A stretch of DNA of 64,000 nucleotides from Periplaneta americana (taxonomy: Eukaryota > Arthropoda > Insecta > Blattodea > Blattidae). Positions 1 through 11,878 of the stretch are shown here, one piece after another (position 1 is the first letter of the stretch; the number at the start of each line of letters is the position of its first letter). Location of the stretch: NCBI RefSeq assembly GCF_040183065.1, contig NC_091120.1:71326708-71390707 (forward strand), given 5' to 3'. The position numbers and the translations under genes are program-made. The notes below the pieces were generated by a model. The model saw nothing but the letters and a program-made list of their open reading frames with translations. It did no database searches and was not told the DNA's origin.

Positions 1-1089
1 AGTATTATATGATATTGTTATTGAATTTGGTATTCCCAAGAAACTAGTTCGATTAATTAAAATGTGTATCAGTGAAACATACAGCAGAGTCCGTATAGGT
101 CAGTTTCTATCTGATGCTTTTCCAATTCACTGCGGGCTAAAGCAGGGAGATGCACTATCACCTTTACTTTTTAACTTCGCTCTAGAATATGCCATTACGA
201 AAGTTCAGGATAACAGGCAGGGTTTGGAATTGAACGGGTTACATCAGCTTCTTGTCTATGCGGATGACGTGAATATGTTAGGAGAAAATACACAAACGAT
301 TAGGGAAAACACGGAAATTTTACTTGAAGCAAGTATAGCGATAGGTTTGGAAGTAAATCCCGAAAAGACAAAGTATATGATTTATGTCTCGTGACCAGAA
401 TATTGTACGAAATGAAAATATAAAAATTGGAGATTTATCCTTCGAAGAGGTGGAAAAATTCAAATATCTTGGAGCCAAAGTAACAAATATAAATGACACT
501 CGGGAGGAAATTAAACACACAATGAATATGGGAAATGCGTGTTATTATTCGGTTGAGAAGCTTTTATCATCTAGTCTACTGTCAAAAAATCAGAAAGAAT
601 TTATAAAACAGTTATATTACCGGTTGTTCTGTATGGTTGTGAAACTTGGACTCTCACTCTAAGAGAGGAACATAGGTTAAGGGTGTTTGAGAATAAGGCG
701 CTTAGGAAAATATTTGGGGCTAAGAGGGATGAAGTTACAGGAGAATGGAGAAAGTTACACAACGCAGAACTGCACGCATTGTATTCTTCACCTGACATAA
801 TTAGGAACATTAAATCCAGACGTTTGCGATGGGCAGGGTATGTAGCACGTATGGGCGAATCCAGGAATGCATATAGAGTGTTAGTCGGGAGACCGGAGGG
901 AAAAAGTCCTTTGGGGAGGCCGAGACGTAGATGGGAGGATAATATTAAAATGGATTTGAGGGAGGTGGGATATGATGATAGGGACTGGATTAATCTTGCA
1001 CAGGATAGGGACCAATGGCGGGCTTATGTGAAGGCGGCAATGAATCTTCGGGTTCCTTAAAAGCCATTTCTAAGTAAGTGAGTGAGTAA
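1..1089 (+). mobile_element. RTE-like LINE, 3' part, cut by the window edge
   Basis: Reverse-transcriptase and C-terminal part of a non-LTR retrotransposon. Seen directly: the [14 protein letters not shown] block (nt 62-394), the catalytic YADD box in [11 protein letters not shown], then FKYLGAKVTN and, at 683-1060, the C-terminal LRRLRWAG-type segment ([31 protein letters not shown]). The reading frame shifts twice (near 390 and near 600-680), so this copy is dead. The element ends in short TAAG/TGAG repeats (about 1072-1089), typical of RTE-type tails. The same family recurs at 3689-4328 (minus) and 56721-58306 (plus). The clade name rests on motif memory, so RTE-like is used loosely. It lies directly upstream of the gene 1 promoter. 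Confidence 0.85.
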
Positions 1090-1228
1090 GTTATCAACAT
1101 ATCAGCATCAATCTCTTCCTGTCCATCTCAAAATGCTCCTCTCTCTACGTCACTCATGCATACTCCAGGTACAGTATAAATACACAGTAAGACGCTCTGT
1201 GAACCACTAGTCACCAGCACGCAGCAAC
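1090..1228 (+). promoter_or_regulatory. Gene 1 core promoter and leader
   Basis: TATAAATA at 1175-1182 lies 47 bp upstream of the ATG at 1229, which implies a 5' leader of only about 20-30 nt. The block before it (ATCAACATATC, AATCTCTTCCTGTCCATCTC, CACTCATGCATACTCC) recurs in the same order before gene 2 (about 11748-11820) and in a broken copy at 19285-19770, so it is probably a shared regulatory module. The leader ends in CACGCAGCAACATG, identical in gene 2. Confidence 0.75.
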
Positions 1229-3432
1229 ATGAGCATCTTCCTGGTAAGTGAAAAGTATCATTCATGCAAGCCAAAGTAATTTTCAGACTCCGCCAAACCA
1301 TTCACCTACATAAGACAGGAACATGAAGATTTATCTGAAGTAAATATGATTAAACACACGAAGTTCTCACAAGTTTTTAAACTCAGAAGTTTCATACATA
1401 CTGTATTTCTGTGGAATTTATAAAAGCCAAAATAACATTATTGCATTATTACAGGGACATCACTTTATTTTTACTAACATTTTTAACATTAACCTGGCAA
1501 TACTCGGAAACATTGTTACCCCCCTTCCATTACAGGAGTTTGGAGTTGCTAGTGCAGTATGTAAAGAAATCATTTCATTAGCTATAGGAGGAGAGAAAAG
1601 TAGTGTATCCATTTATGTTACAGGAAAATATAGTAGGCCTATTACGATTTTCAGTTTGGTCATTACTTTACAGTATTTTATCAAAAAGCAGTAGAATAGT
1701 AACAATTTTTTTCACAAACTCAAGTCTTCAGGCGGTTATATACATTATGTAATGTCTATTTTATTCAGCATATTACTAACCTTATTTATTCCTGAGAATT
1801 TAGTGGCACTTCCGTAAGAAACCTCAATTTCTACAGCTAACTTCTTGATCGACTTATTAGGACCTCGCTGCATCCTTTCTCTAGCATCTTCTACAGCATC
1901 TTCTGTCACCTTTGTTGGCCATCTTACACTTTTCTTCATTTCAGTACACTCTGTTGCTCTAAATTTATCTACCAGATTAATGACATTTCTACGAAAATAT
2001 TCCGTAATGATGTAATCAGGAAATTGTGAAAAAAAAAAGAAAGAAAAACTGTTGTTCACATTCGGTTATATTGTAATTCCAGTTTCCACCATCGTCCTTC
2101 ATACCTACAAACAGTAAAACAAAACTCTTGTTTAAATAATGCTGTTAAGTACCGCACCATATTATAGGGTACCGTACTTTCGGTAACTCTAATGTTCACT
2201 TGTGCAGTCCACACACATAAATTCAGTTATGCTACACATCATACCTGTGTGAAAATAAACTTCAATAATATAAGCTCTTTCTTCTATAGAAAACGCAACA
2301 TATTTCTGAAACACACTGTACTTTGTAACGTTTACTTCACTGTTAGCAACAGCGGCCGTAAGTTTGTGTGAGTGACATTAGCAAGGACATTAGTGAAAGG
2401 GATGGGAGTCAAGTACATTTAGAAACGCAGGTACAATAAAAATTTAAGTAAAAATAAAATGATGTCCCTGTATAAAGGCATAACTACTCACATATCAAGA
2501 TTGAACTTAGTTAAATTTACAATCATCTGTTCTAGCTCTGGATTCTGGCTCTCGCCATGGCAATACAAGCCGTCACTGTCACCGACAACAAGATCACACA
2601 GAAGCGCGGCATTGACCATGGTCACGGAGGAACTAGCTATAACTCTGTCACTCTCGAATCAGGTGCCAGTGACCACGTAGACCTACTCAGTTCTGCAGGT
2701 TATGGGCATAGAGGAATCTCAGCTGGTCTTGGACATGCTGGCCTTATTAATTCCGTGAGTTATGGTCACGGAGGAATATCCAGCAATATTGGACACGGAG
2801 GATTCGGTGGTTTTGTAGGACTCATTAACTCCGGAGTTCTTGGACATGGAGGATTCAACCTTGGATATGGAGGTTTCGGAGGAAGTACTGGAGGTTTCGG
2901 AGCAGGAACTGGAGGTTTTGGAGGAGGCGTTGGAGGTAGTGACGTACAAGTCAACACCATCACTCAAACAGTTCCAGTCCCTGTTCCTCAGCCCTACACT
3001 GTCCCAATCACTAGACCTGTTCCTGTTCAAGTCCCTGTCCCTGTCCTCGTCCGGATCCCTCGTCCTGTTCCTGTACCAGTTCCTCAACCCTATTCGGTCA
3101 CAGTCACCAGGCCCGTAGCTATACCTGTAGAACGACCTGTGCCCATACCACAAGCCGTCCCTGTCCGTGTACCCCAAGCCGTACCTGTGCCCATTCCTCA
3201 GGGCGTACCAGTACCTGTGGCTGAACCTGTGCCTGTGCCTGTCCCTGTGCCCCAACCCGTAACTGTAAATATTCCTGTACCTGTGGTAGTTCCATCAGGT
3301 AACGCTGGAGGCTCTGGTGTCGGAACCGGTGCTGGAATCGGTTTTCAATCGGGAGGTGCTGGTATAGGCCAGGAATTTGGAGGTTATGGAGGAAATAGCC
3401 ATTTTTCTTCTGGAGATTATGGCAAGCACTAA
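1229..3432 (+). CDS. Secreted GHGG / Val-Pro repeat protein, paralog 1 (two exons)
   Basis: CDS = 1229-1243 joined to 2536-3432, giving 303 aa. Exon 1 codes only MSIFL and ends at a GTAAGT donor; the intron (1,292 bp) ends TCTAG before CTC TGG. Together they form a signal peptide (MSIFLLWILALAMAIQA) that neither exon codes alone, which is why I reject the internal ATG at 2557 as start. Then comes a short spacer ending ITQKR/G (possible dibasic cleavage), a Gly/His-rich region with GHGG, GYGG and GGFGG motifs to about residue 140, [15 protein letters not shown], a Val-Pro repeat domain (about 145-260) and a Gly-rich tail ending HFSSGDYGKH. No stops or frameshifts. I infer an extracellular structural protein; cuticular low-complexity proteins are the nearest idea, but no known chitin-binding domain is visible. 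Nearest paralog is gene 2. Confidence 0.85.
1745..2059 (-). pseudogene. Fragment of a mariner-like transposase N-terminus in the gene 1 intron
   Basis: A minus-strand open stretch contains RRNVINLVDKF then VTEDAVEDARERM and KLAVEIEVSYGSA, which resembles the helix-turn-helix region of the mariner-like transposases common in this genome (compare the C-terminal half at 23857-25128). No catalytic domain and no terminal repeats are visible around it. It lies wholly inside the first intron of gene 1. I infer an old insertion remnant. Confidence 0.5.
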
Positions 3433-3583
3433 TCATGCAAACATATGCATGTCATAACTATTATATTATATTATTGATCACGTTGAACTATGTTACTGAC
3501 ACTTGATATAATTGTTGATATTTCATTTTGATACGGAAGTTGTATGGTAAATGTTATTTCATTTGAAATTAAGTGTAAAAATT

Positions 3584-3589
3584 AATAAA
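3584..3589 (+). terminator. Gene 1 polyadenylation signal
   Basis: AATAAA, 152 bp after the stop codon of gene 1; the only canonical signal close downstream. Confidence 0.7.
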
Positions 3590-3688
3590 CCATTTTGTAT
3601 GCACATATTCTTTTATTTATTGTTTCATTATACTTAAAAAAATTCGGAATAATGTAACAAGTTTCAGAACAATAAACTATATTCTATA

Positions 3689-4328
3689 CTTACTTACTTA
3701 TGGCTTTCAAGGAACCCAGAGGTTCATTGTCACCCTCACATAAGCCAGTCATCGGTCCATATTCTGAGCAAGATTAATTCATTCTCTACAATCATATCCC
3801 ACCTCCCTCAAATCCATGTTACTATTATCCTTCCATCTATGTCTCGGCCTCCCCAAAGGACTTTTTCCATCCGGTCTTCCAACTAACACTCTACATACAT
3901 TTCTAGATTCGCCCATACGTGCTACATGCCCTGCTCTTCTCAAACGTCTGGATTTAATGTTCCTAATTCTGTCAGGTGAAGAATACAATGCGTGCAGTTC
4001 TGCGTTGTGTAACTTTCTCCATTCTCCTTTAACTTCATCCTGCCCATCTCAAACGTCTGGATTTAATGTTCCTAATTCTGTCAGGTGAAGAATACAATGC
4101 GTGCAGTTCTGCGTTGTGTAACTTTCTCCATTCTCCTGTAACTTCATCCCTCTTAGCCCCAAATATTTTCCTAAGAAGCTTATTTCCAAACAACCTTAAT
4201 CTCTGTTCCTCTCTTGAAGTGAGAGTCAAGTTTCACAACCATACAGAACAACCGGTAATATAACTTTTTTATAAATTCTTTCACCATTTTTGTGAGCAGA
4301 CTGGATGACAAAAGCTTCACAACATAAT
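3689..4328 (-). mobile_element. RTE-like LINE, 5'-truncated, with 18-bp target duplication
   Basis: Minus-strand copy of the same LINE family as 1-1089, keeping only the C-terminal segment ([38 protein letters not shown]) and the TAAG tail. It is flanked by a perfect 18-bp direct repeat, AATAAACTATATTCTATA, at 3671-3688 and 4329-4346, so both ends are firm. Internally it carries a 109-bp tandem duplication. It sits about 100 bp after the gene 1 polyadenylation signal. Confidence 0.88.
3938..4155. repeat. 109-bp tandem duplication inside the LINE fragment
   Basis: Two direct copies, 3938-4046 and 4047-4155, both starting TCTCAAACGTCTGGATTTAA and differing at very few bases. The other two LINE copies in the window have this segment once, so the duplication happened in this copy. 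Confidence 0.85.
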
Positions 4329-4346
4329 AATAAACTATATTCTATA

Positions 4347-4903
4347 ATAATAACATACTACAACTACCACTACCACTCCTACTATTAATCTGTTATTCGA
4401 CAGCCCATAGAGGACCAAGGCAAGCCAGTTGACAACCGGTCCAAGTCCACATACTTCACACAGTCGAACGATCATCTAATAAGTACGGGGCAAGATGTAT
4501 AGCGCGAAAATCTCCCAGCCGTTACCAGTTATTTAAATGTGCTCCCAATTCATCATGACGCTGGAAGGGACGGCTCCCACACTCTGACTAAAATTTCTTG
4601 AGAAAATATCTTCCTTCCCTCATGAAAAGTCAAACCAGCGTTCATTCCATACTGCAGTTCAAGGCTCAATTAATATTGGTCACGTAAAATATTTCAATAA
4701 ACAGGCAACTGGAAAAGTGAAATACTGCAGTACTGAAATTTATATTTATGATATATTTACAAATACTAATCGTTTGTTATAGGACGTAAAATGTTTTATT
4801 TCTATCAACTAGCATCACAAATTGAAACACATAATTCCTTGATATATTTTTACAAAGGATCTGTATGAAAAATTAAAATTTGATTAAACTTTTTTTTTTA
4901 AAT
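4347..4903. other. Intergenic stretch without recognisable features
   Basis: AT-rich DNA between two LINE copies. No open frame with a recognisable motif, no terminal repeats and no RNA-gene signature were seen. Confidence 0.6.
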
Positions 4904-7900
4904 TTGCTTTGTATTGTATTGTATTTATTAACATTCCATGGTATTCATACATGCTTACAGCTAGAATATGGAACAAGTCAAACAAGTTTATACTATTATA
5001 AAATCTTAATTTATAGTCACAGTCTAGATGAAATATATACAGACGAGATTTACAATATAGTCTACTAGTACAACACAAAGTTTTAGTATCAATTTCATAA
5101 AGTGTTATTGAATGTCATAAATTCACCTACAGAATAGAAGGCGTGAGAAATTAGGTACTTCTTTAATTTGGCCCTAAATAATTTTATGTTTTGAGTTTCA
5201 CTTTTTTATATCGATAGGGAGGCTATTAAAAATTTTACTGCCATATAACGCACTCCTTTTTGATAGCACGATAGACTTGCCGATGGAGTATGAAAGTCAT
5301 TTTTTGACGTGTATTTATGCTATGAACTTTTGAATTAGCTACAAAGTTTTCACGATTACATACCAAGAAGATTATTAATGAAAAGATATACTGACAAGCC
5401 ATGGGCATTATTTGTAGTTTTTTGAAAATAGTCCTACACGATTCCCTAGATTTGGCACCTACTATTATTCTAATTACACTTTTTTGTAATAGAAATATAT
5501 TGTTACTATCTGTGGAATTTCCCCAGAATATTATTCCAAAACTCATTACCGAGTGGAAGTATGCAAAGTATATTGTTTTTAAGGTATTGATATTTAGTAT
5601 ATTTTGCATAGATCTAATAGCAAAACAAGCTGAATTTAGTTTGGTAGTGATTTCTTTAATATGATTTTTCCAATTTAACACATTATCGATTTTTAAGCCA
5701 AGAAATTTGGTTGCTGTTGTTTCTAATAGGGATCTATTATTAATTATTGCGCTAGAAATTTGCGACGTTGAATTTGGACAGAATTTAAATTGAATTATGT
5801 TAGTTTTGTTACAATTTAATATCAATTTATTGATTGAGAACCAGTCACATATTTTGAAGAGAATTTCCTATGTTGAAGATTGGAATGTATTGGAGTTATT
5901 GGCTGTAATTACTATACTTGTGTCATCTGCAAATAATATGGGATACCTACATCCTTTATTAGGGGGGCAAGATCATTTATAAACACTAGAAAAAGTAGGG
6001 GACCTAATATTGATCCTTGAGGAATTCCATTATTAATAGTTCCCCATGTCGATTCAGATTTCATAGTTGTATTGATTTCAACTTTCTGCTTCCTATGTAT
6101 GAGATATGAGTGAAACCATTGGTGTGCAACACCTTTAATTCCATAATAATCTAATTTATCCAGCAGAATTTTATGAATTTTATAGTCAAATGCTTTGGAT
6201 AAATCACAGAAAATCCCTCCAACTTGTAATTTTTTATTAACTGCCTCCAGAATTTTCTCAGTTAAACTGAATGTTGCATTTTCTGTGCCTTTATTTTTCC
6301 TAAATCCAAATTGTTCTGGGACTAAAATGTTATATCTTTCTAGATGATGATATATTCTTTTACACATTACTTTTTCAAAAATTTTGGAGAAGACTGGTAG
6401 AAGTGATATGGGTCTGTAATTTTCTGGAGACGTTGTTTCTCCCTTTTCGAAGATAGGAATAACCACTGAACATTGAATAGTTACATAAATAACTTAATGG
6501 CCCAGCTATAATATGTGAACTCGCTTTTAATATTTTGCTTGTTATTTCATCATACCCTGAGGAGTTTTTTGACTTTAGATTTTTAATAATTGCAATTATT
6601 TCTTGTTTGTTGGAAATATTTGAATATTTGGGAATTTTGTCGGAAAATATTGTGTTAAAGAATCTAAACTGTTAGTAACATTGTCTTGGGGGATGTTGAG
6701 GTTATCAGTTATTGTAAGAAAATATTTGTTAAATATATTTGCAATTTCACTTGAGTCTGACGTTTTTATATTGTTAGATATAAGGGTATAGTTTGTTACT
6801 TTACTTTTTGATCGTCCACTTTCTTTTTTAATTATGTTCCAAGTTGTTTTGATTTTATTATCAGAGTTTTGTATTGTTGTATTATAGTGCAATTCTTTAG
6901 CTTAGAATTACTTTGTGTAATATTTTTTAATAATTTTTATGGTGTTGTTTTAAGTTTGTATCATTACTATTTCTACTCTGTATGTATAATGATCACTTCG
7001 TTTTGCATGAGATTTTAATACCTTGTGTAATCCATCTATTGTTACATATTGTTTCATTTTTATACTTTACAGGAAAACTGGGTTCAAAAATATTTAGAAA
7101 TGTTTTATGAAACTCGTTGAATTTACTGTTCATATCACTTTGACTGTACGTATACTGATTCCCATGTTTCATTTTTAAGATTTATTTCAAAATTATTTAA
7201 TGATTCCCTGTTTATATTTCTGAATCTCACTTTAGTTGTATTTTTTTATGATGTGTTAATATGTATACTTAGGAGTTGAGCATCGTGATCCGAAAGACCA
7301 TTAATTATTGGGGTTGTTTGAGATATACCTATTTTTTCTTTTCCGATGAATATGTTGTCTATTGCAGTATCTGAATCCCCTTATATTCTGGTCGGAAAGT
7401 TTACTGTGTAAATTAAATTGAAAAGTGCTAGCAATGAATTTAGTTGATCTTTCCTATTGCTTTCTGTTAGATAATCGACATTGATGTCTCCGCAAATAAC
7501 GCATTCACGTTTCAGTTTCTGTAAGTATTCTAGTGCCTTATCCAATAAATGAATAAAATTTTCGTAGTCTCCAGATGGTGCTCTATATAGACATATTATA
7601 ATGAAATTATATGTTTCATTTTCTAATTCAACAGCACAAATTTCTAAATCCCTGTCTTTGCAAAAATGTGAAAGATCAATATTTTTTAAATTAAGGTCAG
7701 ATTTGAGAAATACACTCACGCCTCCATCCTCAAGAGTTTGTCTGCAGTAACTAGCACCTAATTTATATCCTTCCGGTGAGAGAGACAATATTTCCTGTTG
7801 TTTCACATGGTGTTCGGTAATACATAGCACATTCGGATTTAAATGTTCGGAAACTAATGATGCAAGGAGCTCATCAGTCTTATTTCTTATACTTCTTATA

Positions 7901-7975
7901 TTCTGATGGAATACACTGAATGTTGATTGTATTACGATTCGTTGCTTCTGTTTATTATTATTATTTCGTAATATA
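4904..7975 (-). mobile_element. Jockey/CR1-superfamily LINE, near full length in ORF2, broken
   Basis: Minus-strand non-LTR retrotransposon. Reading from its 5' side: an endonuclease domain at 7830-7381 (ITEHHV; GGVSVFLKSDL; CVICGDINVDYL), a linker at 6892-6596, the reverse transcriptase at 6466-5912 (NYRPISLLPVFSKIFEK; GFRKNKGTENA; IPQGSILGPLLFLVFINDL) and the C-terminal region at 5825-5235. The frame is broken several times, including around the active-site DD. The 3' end is a short (AATAC)n tail at 4904-4920. The plus-strand copy at 16422-18289 is the same family. No ORF1 was recognised. The precise clade cannot be fixed without phylogeny. Confidence 0.85.
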
Positions 7976-8941
7976 ATAGTTGATGTAAGTTATTGTCAAA
8001 TGTGAACAAAAATATTTTGATCTATTTTTTTCTTTATAGTATTACAGTAAAGGATTAATTACTATTATTGTTATTATTGTGTGTAATTAGTTACCACTAC
8101 CAGTGTGAATAAATACATACAAGTATAAAAAAAGTTCTATATAGCACTGTGAATATTACATAATATTATGTGCAGGCTTGGCTTAGTTTACGAGAACAGA
8201 ACCCGGACGAATCCATGCACTTAAGCTTACAGCGACCCGTTGTATACCTAAATTGTCTAATTTTCTTCTAGTTGGACTGGGTGACATTCTTGCATCTGAT
8301 GCTCACAAGAGAATCATCCCAGTACGAAGCTAAGATATTCTTCAAGTTCCTCTGAAAGCAATTTCGAGCTGTTTCAAAATGACACAGCATGGATTATAGG
8401 CTATCTCGAACTGAATGAAGAAGTTTTGAATAATACGATGCAGTTATTAGCCAGGCACCCAACAATACTAACTTATCTACTGTATTAAAATACAGTCTAG
8501 TTTTCTCTACATATTTCAAAAAACACTTACAGTTGCCTTAATCTTTTACTAGTGAGCATATTAATTTCCTCTGTTTTAAATTAAGGATGATTTTCAATTT
8601 TATTTTTCTAATTTTAGATCTGGAGCTTTGCTATATATTTTCTTTATAAATTGTAACGCATTTTGTATATTACACAGTAGTTGAGAAATGGCATTCTACA
8701 TCAGCGGTGACCAAAGCGGTTGTCGTACAATCACAGACATTCAAACGGGTACGAGGAGTGTTCTGTACATTGGTGTGTTTTTCATTCACGTACTGAAGGC
8801 AAGCAGTGAGACGTGGTTTCGTGAAGAATGACAAGGAGAACTTCTTTGTTGTTCTGTCGGAATCTAACATGTTTACTTTGCTCAACGGTTCAATTAGGAG
8901 TAGGTACGTATATAGAAACATTAATTGCCACGCTGAATAAT

Positions 8942-8984
<43 letters not shown>

Positions 8985-11747
8985 CATTATTACTGACCAC
9001 TAAGTATGTGTTTCTATAATTCTTCTGTACGTGCATGAATATTGATATTTTTAGATCTTCTCCCTAGAAGGATAAAATTATTAGGTTTTATCTCAATTTT
9101 ATTCTTGTTAATCTTTAATGATGGTAACTATTTATTAGTTATTCATTTAACAATAATATTGTTGAGAAACTGATTCAATGTCATATGGCAACGAACTGTT
9201 AAACGCCAGGAATTGACAGGTCTTAAATCATAGCCAGGAACAGAAATATGACATAAATAAATGTTGAGGAAGTCAGCTGCCTAATGAGGTTTGAAATATC
9301 TCGTGCTCTAAAGTATTTTAATGGAACAGAATTTCCCAAAAGAACAATGATTAAAATAGCTTAAATAACTTGTCCATAAGAAGTTTTTAATTTTGAAAAA
9401 CTATGAATTTCTCGACCAAGTATCGAGAGAAGAATTTAGAAAATTCCTGATTATATTCAAGAGGAAGGTTAAAAAAAGCAAGAAAAATCGTATATTATTC
9501 ACTGGCTCTCGATGACAGCAATGACATTACTGATAAAGCTAAGCTTGAGATTTTTATCCGCGGGATTGATCAAGACTACTGGTTGTAGTTTTCATGCCAA
9601 GTACGTTTCTTCCGTCTCCTTACTTCATAGGCTGTCTGTCGTATGTAATCACTGCAGTTCGAGTTTTGGTCAATGCTGTTCTACATAATAGTACCCAGTT
9701 AACCATTTTTGACTTACTATGATTCCTCAAAATGCATTTAAAAATATTCAAATTGTATTACGCTACGAAGTTTAGCTCGTAGTTTCTCTAGCCCCTTGAT
9801 GCAAATGCTGGAATGGTACAAATTATAGAAGAGCCAAAACCAGCTTCCTACCCAATCATATGAACCTTAATCACCACGCTTCGACATAGGACTAACTATT
9901 CGTCCGAGAATATCACATTAAAATGACTCATGACCAAAGCTCGGAAGTTGGGGACTTGTGTCTTTGAACGTGGCTAAGCGACCGGACTTCAATGTCAACA
10001 AACTCCCGCTTCCAGCACGGAGGTACTGTCAGGTCTGCTATAAAAGTGGTTCCTGGCTGGAACAACATAATGATAATATTATGATAGGTTGAAACATCTA
10101 ATTTTATAGCATATATATAAATAAACATGCAAAATACATCAAATTTACAGTTCTGCGCTGTACATTTCATTACAGTGTATGACTACATGCATTCGAAGAT
10201 TTTCGAACCCATAAATTCTTTGTCTGTTAGTTAAACATGATTTGAAACGAAGGAAACTTATTTCCACGTCACATGAAGTGACGGGAGCAAACTTTAATTT
10301 TTTTTATTTTATTTATTTTAACTAGCTACCTAGTGAGTACAAATTGCATTTATAAAATAAAAATGTTTCTAGCCACTACCGTAAGAGTCAGGCTCGTGTA
10401 CGGTGTGGTCTTAGTGAATAATATAACATAACATTTACAAGGACAGTTTACTAAATACAGTAATTAACTTAATTCAAACCAATAAATACAACACAAGAGC
10501 AAGAATAAAGAAGAAAGGGAAAACGAGAGAAAAATACACATTTAATATAAATTGACAATCCGACAGAAGCCAGTGATATTCAATAATAACATGAATATAG
10601 TCGATAGAAATAAAAGGTAAAAAAAGTACATTTGTTACTATTATATATCATGGATAATTTTACAAAATTCTTTTTTAAAAGTTTCAATTTTAAAAAAATT
10701 TCAAATTTGGAAAATGGTTTGAAATTTTATTATAAAGTCTTGGGCCTAAATAAAATACTGAATATTTCACTGTCACTGTTTCCTGTTCGATTTTCAGAAG
10801 ATCTCGTATCTGAGAAAGATAAGTATATCCTAAATTTTTCTCGCAAATTGTTTTCAGTTAGTGTATCACTACTAGGGAAGGTCCCTCTACGACTTGATCC
10901 ATGGCTATGGACAAATTCTCCATCAATTTAAAGGACTGCAATGTCTTTCAATGAATGCCCGTTTCCAGCTCTAGTTTATGTGTGGTACAACTTACAAGAT
11001 ATAAACTCTGCATTAGAAGAAAATAATGTATCTCCTCAGAATTCCTCCACGAAATTCTGTACCTAAAATTTAAGAAATGCATTTTCAAACTTCCATAACA
11101 CCCATTCGAATAACACGTATTTTCTAATTCCTCAAACAGACCGTTTACCTGTAATTCTCTTAATGTCATTGGCTTCGATGTGACACAGTTTATTCGTTCG
11201 TCTTCTTGCCACTCGATGTGACCACTTTCTTAGTACAAACGACTGTCCCTGAGCACTTGCAGCGTGAGCTTTGTGTACGTTATGCCTGTAACCTTACTCA
11301 AGCACACGACACACAAGTCCCCAAGATCCGAGCTTTGCTCATGACATGCCTTCCGTCGGAAGACAAGAGAGCCACTATAGTTGTAAGGTCAAACCGCGGA
11401 ATACGACAAAAATACCAACGAAAAAAAAATAATTTAAAAATTAATCCTTCTCTACAAACCCGAAGTGGTTGCTGTTCCAATTATCACGATATGATAACCA
11501 TATCTATGTTGGCTACATAATTCTAGAAAAGGCAATACGCTGCTGCTGATTATGATAATGGATCCACACTTTCAGTAAACAGCCACAATAATTATAAAGC
11601 TTAGCCTCAACTACGCTGTGAATTCATCCAATTATTTAGAACATTTCCCCTCATCTTACATAGGTTTCATAACAAATCTTTCACTTCCATTATATTACGC
11701 GATGAGTCAGTTCTATCGCTAAACGTATCAAGAAAACTATGTAATCA
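7976..11747. other. Long intergenic region, no gene recognised
   Basis: About 3.8 kb of AT-rich sequence with only short, motif-free open stretches (for example 10632-10931 and 11206-11520). The one clear feature is a (TTA)n microsatellite at 8943-8986. No terminal repeats, splice-supported exon or RNA gene could be supported. Confidence 0.55.
8943..8986. repeat. (TTA)n microsatellite
   Basis: About 14 uninterrupted TTA/ATT units, ending where ATC breaks the run. Confidence 0.95.
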
Positions 11748-11878
11748 ACATATCTAGTTGAATCTCTTCCTATTCATCTCACACTTCTGCGCTTTCTATA
11801 TCACTCAAGCATACTCCCGACATAGTATATATACTAACGAGCAACTCTGTAAATTATCAGTCGCCATCACGCAGCAAC
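11748..11878 (+). promoter_or_regulatory. Gene 2 core promoter and leader
   Basis: TATATATA at 11826-11833, 46 bp before the ATG at 11879. The upstream block ATCAACATATC ... GAATCTCTTCCTATTCATCTC ... CACTCAAGCATACTCCC matches the order and spacing of the gene 1 promoter, and the leader ends with the same CACGCAGCAACATG. Confidence 0.75.

Noticed and set aside
2719-3255. Long minus-strand open frames over the Val-Pro domains (also 12341-12832, 23109-23441, 38583-39062, 59777-60256), rich in Arg, Tyr, Trp and Asp
   Set aside because: They are antisense readings of GTNCCTGTNCC repeats coding Val-Pro; the low-complexity codon pattern keeps the other strand open. No start context, splice signal or promoter supports them.
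5235-7830. Host genes in the LINE regions (also 30143-31307, 42445-46953)
   Set aside because: All carry non-LTR endonuclease or reverse-transcriptase motifs and are broken or repeated.
8670-8987. Poly-Ile or poly-Leu open frames over (TTA)n tracts (also 21913-22122, 58504-58834)
   Set aside because: Microsatellite artefacts.
11206-11520. A 104-aa open frame between LINE and gene 2
   Set aside because: No motif, no promoter, not repeated in the paralogous units; length is within chance for this composition.
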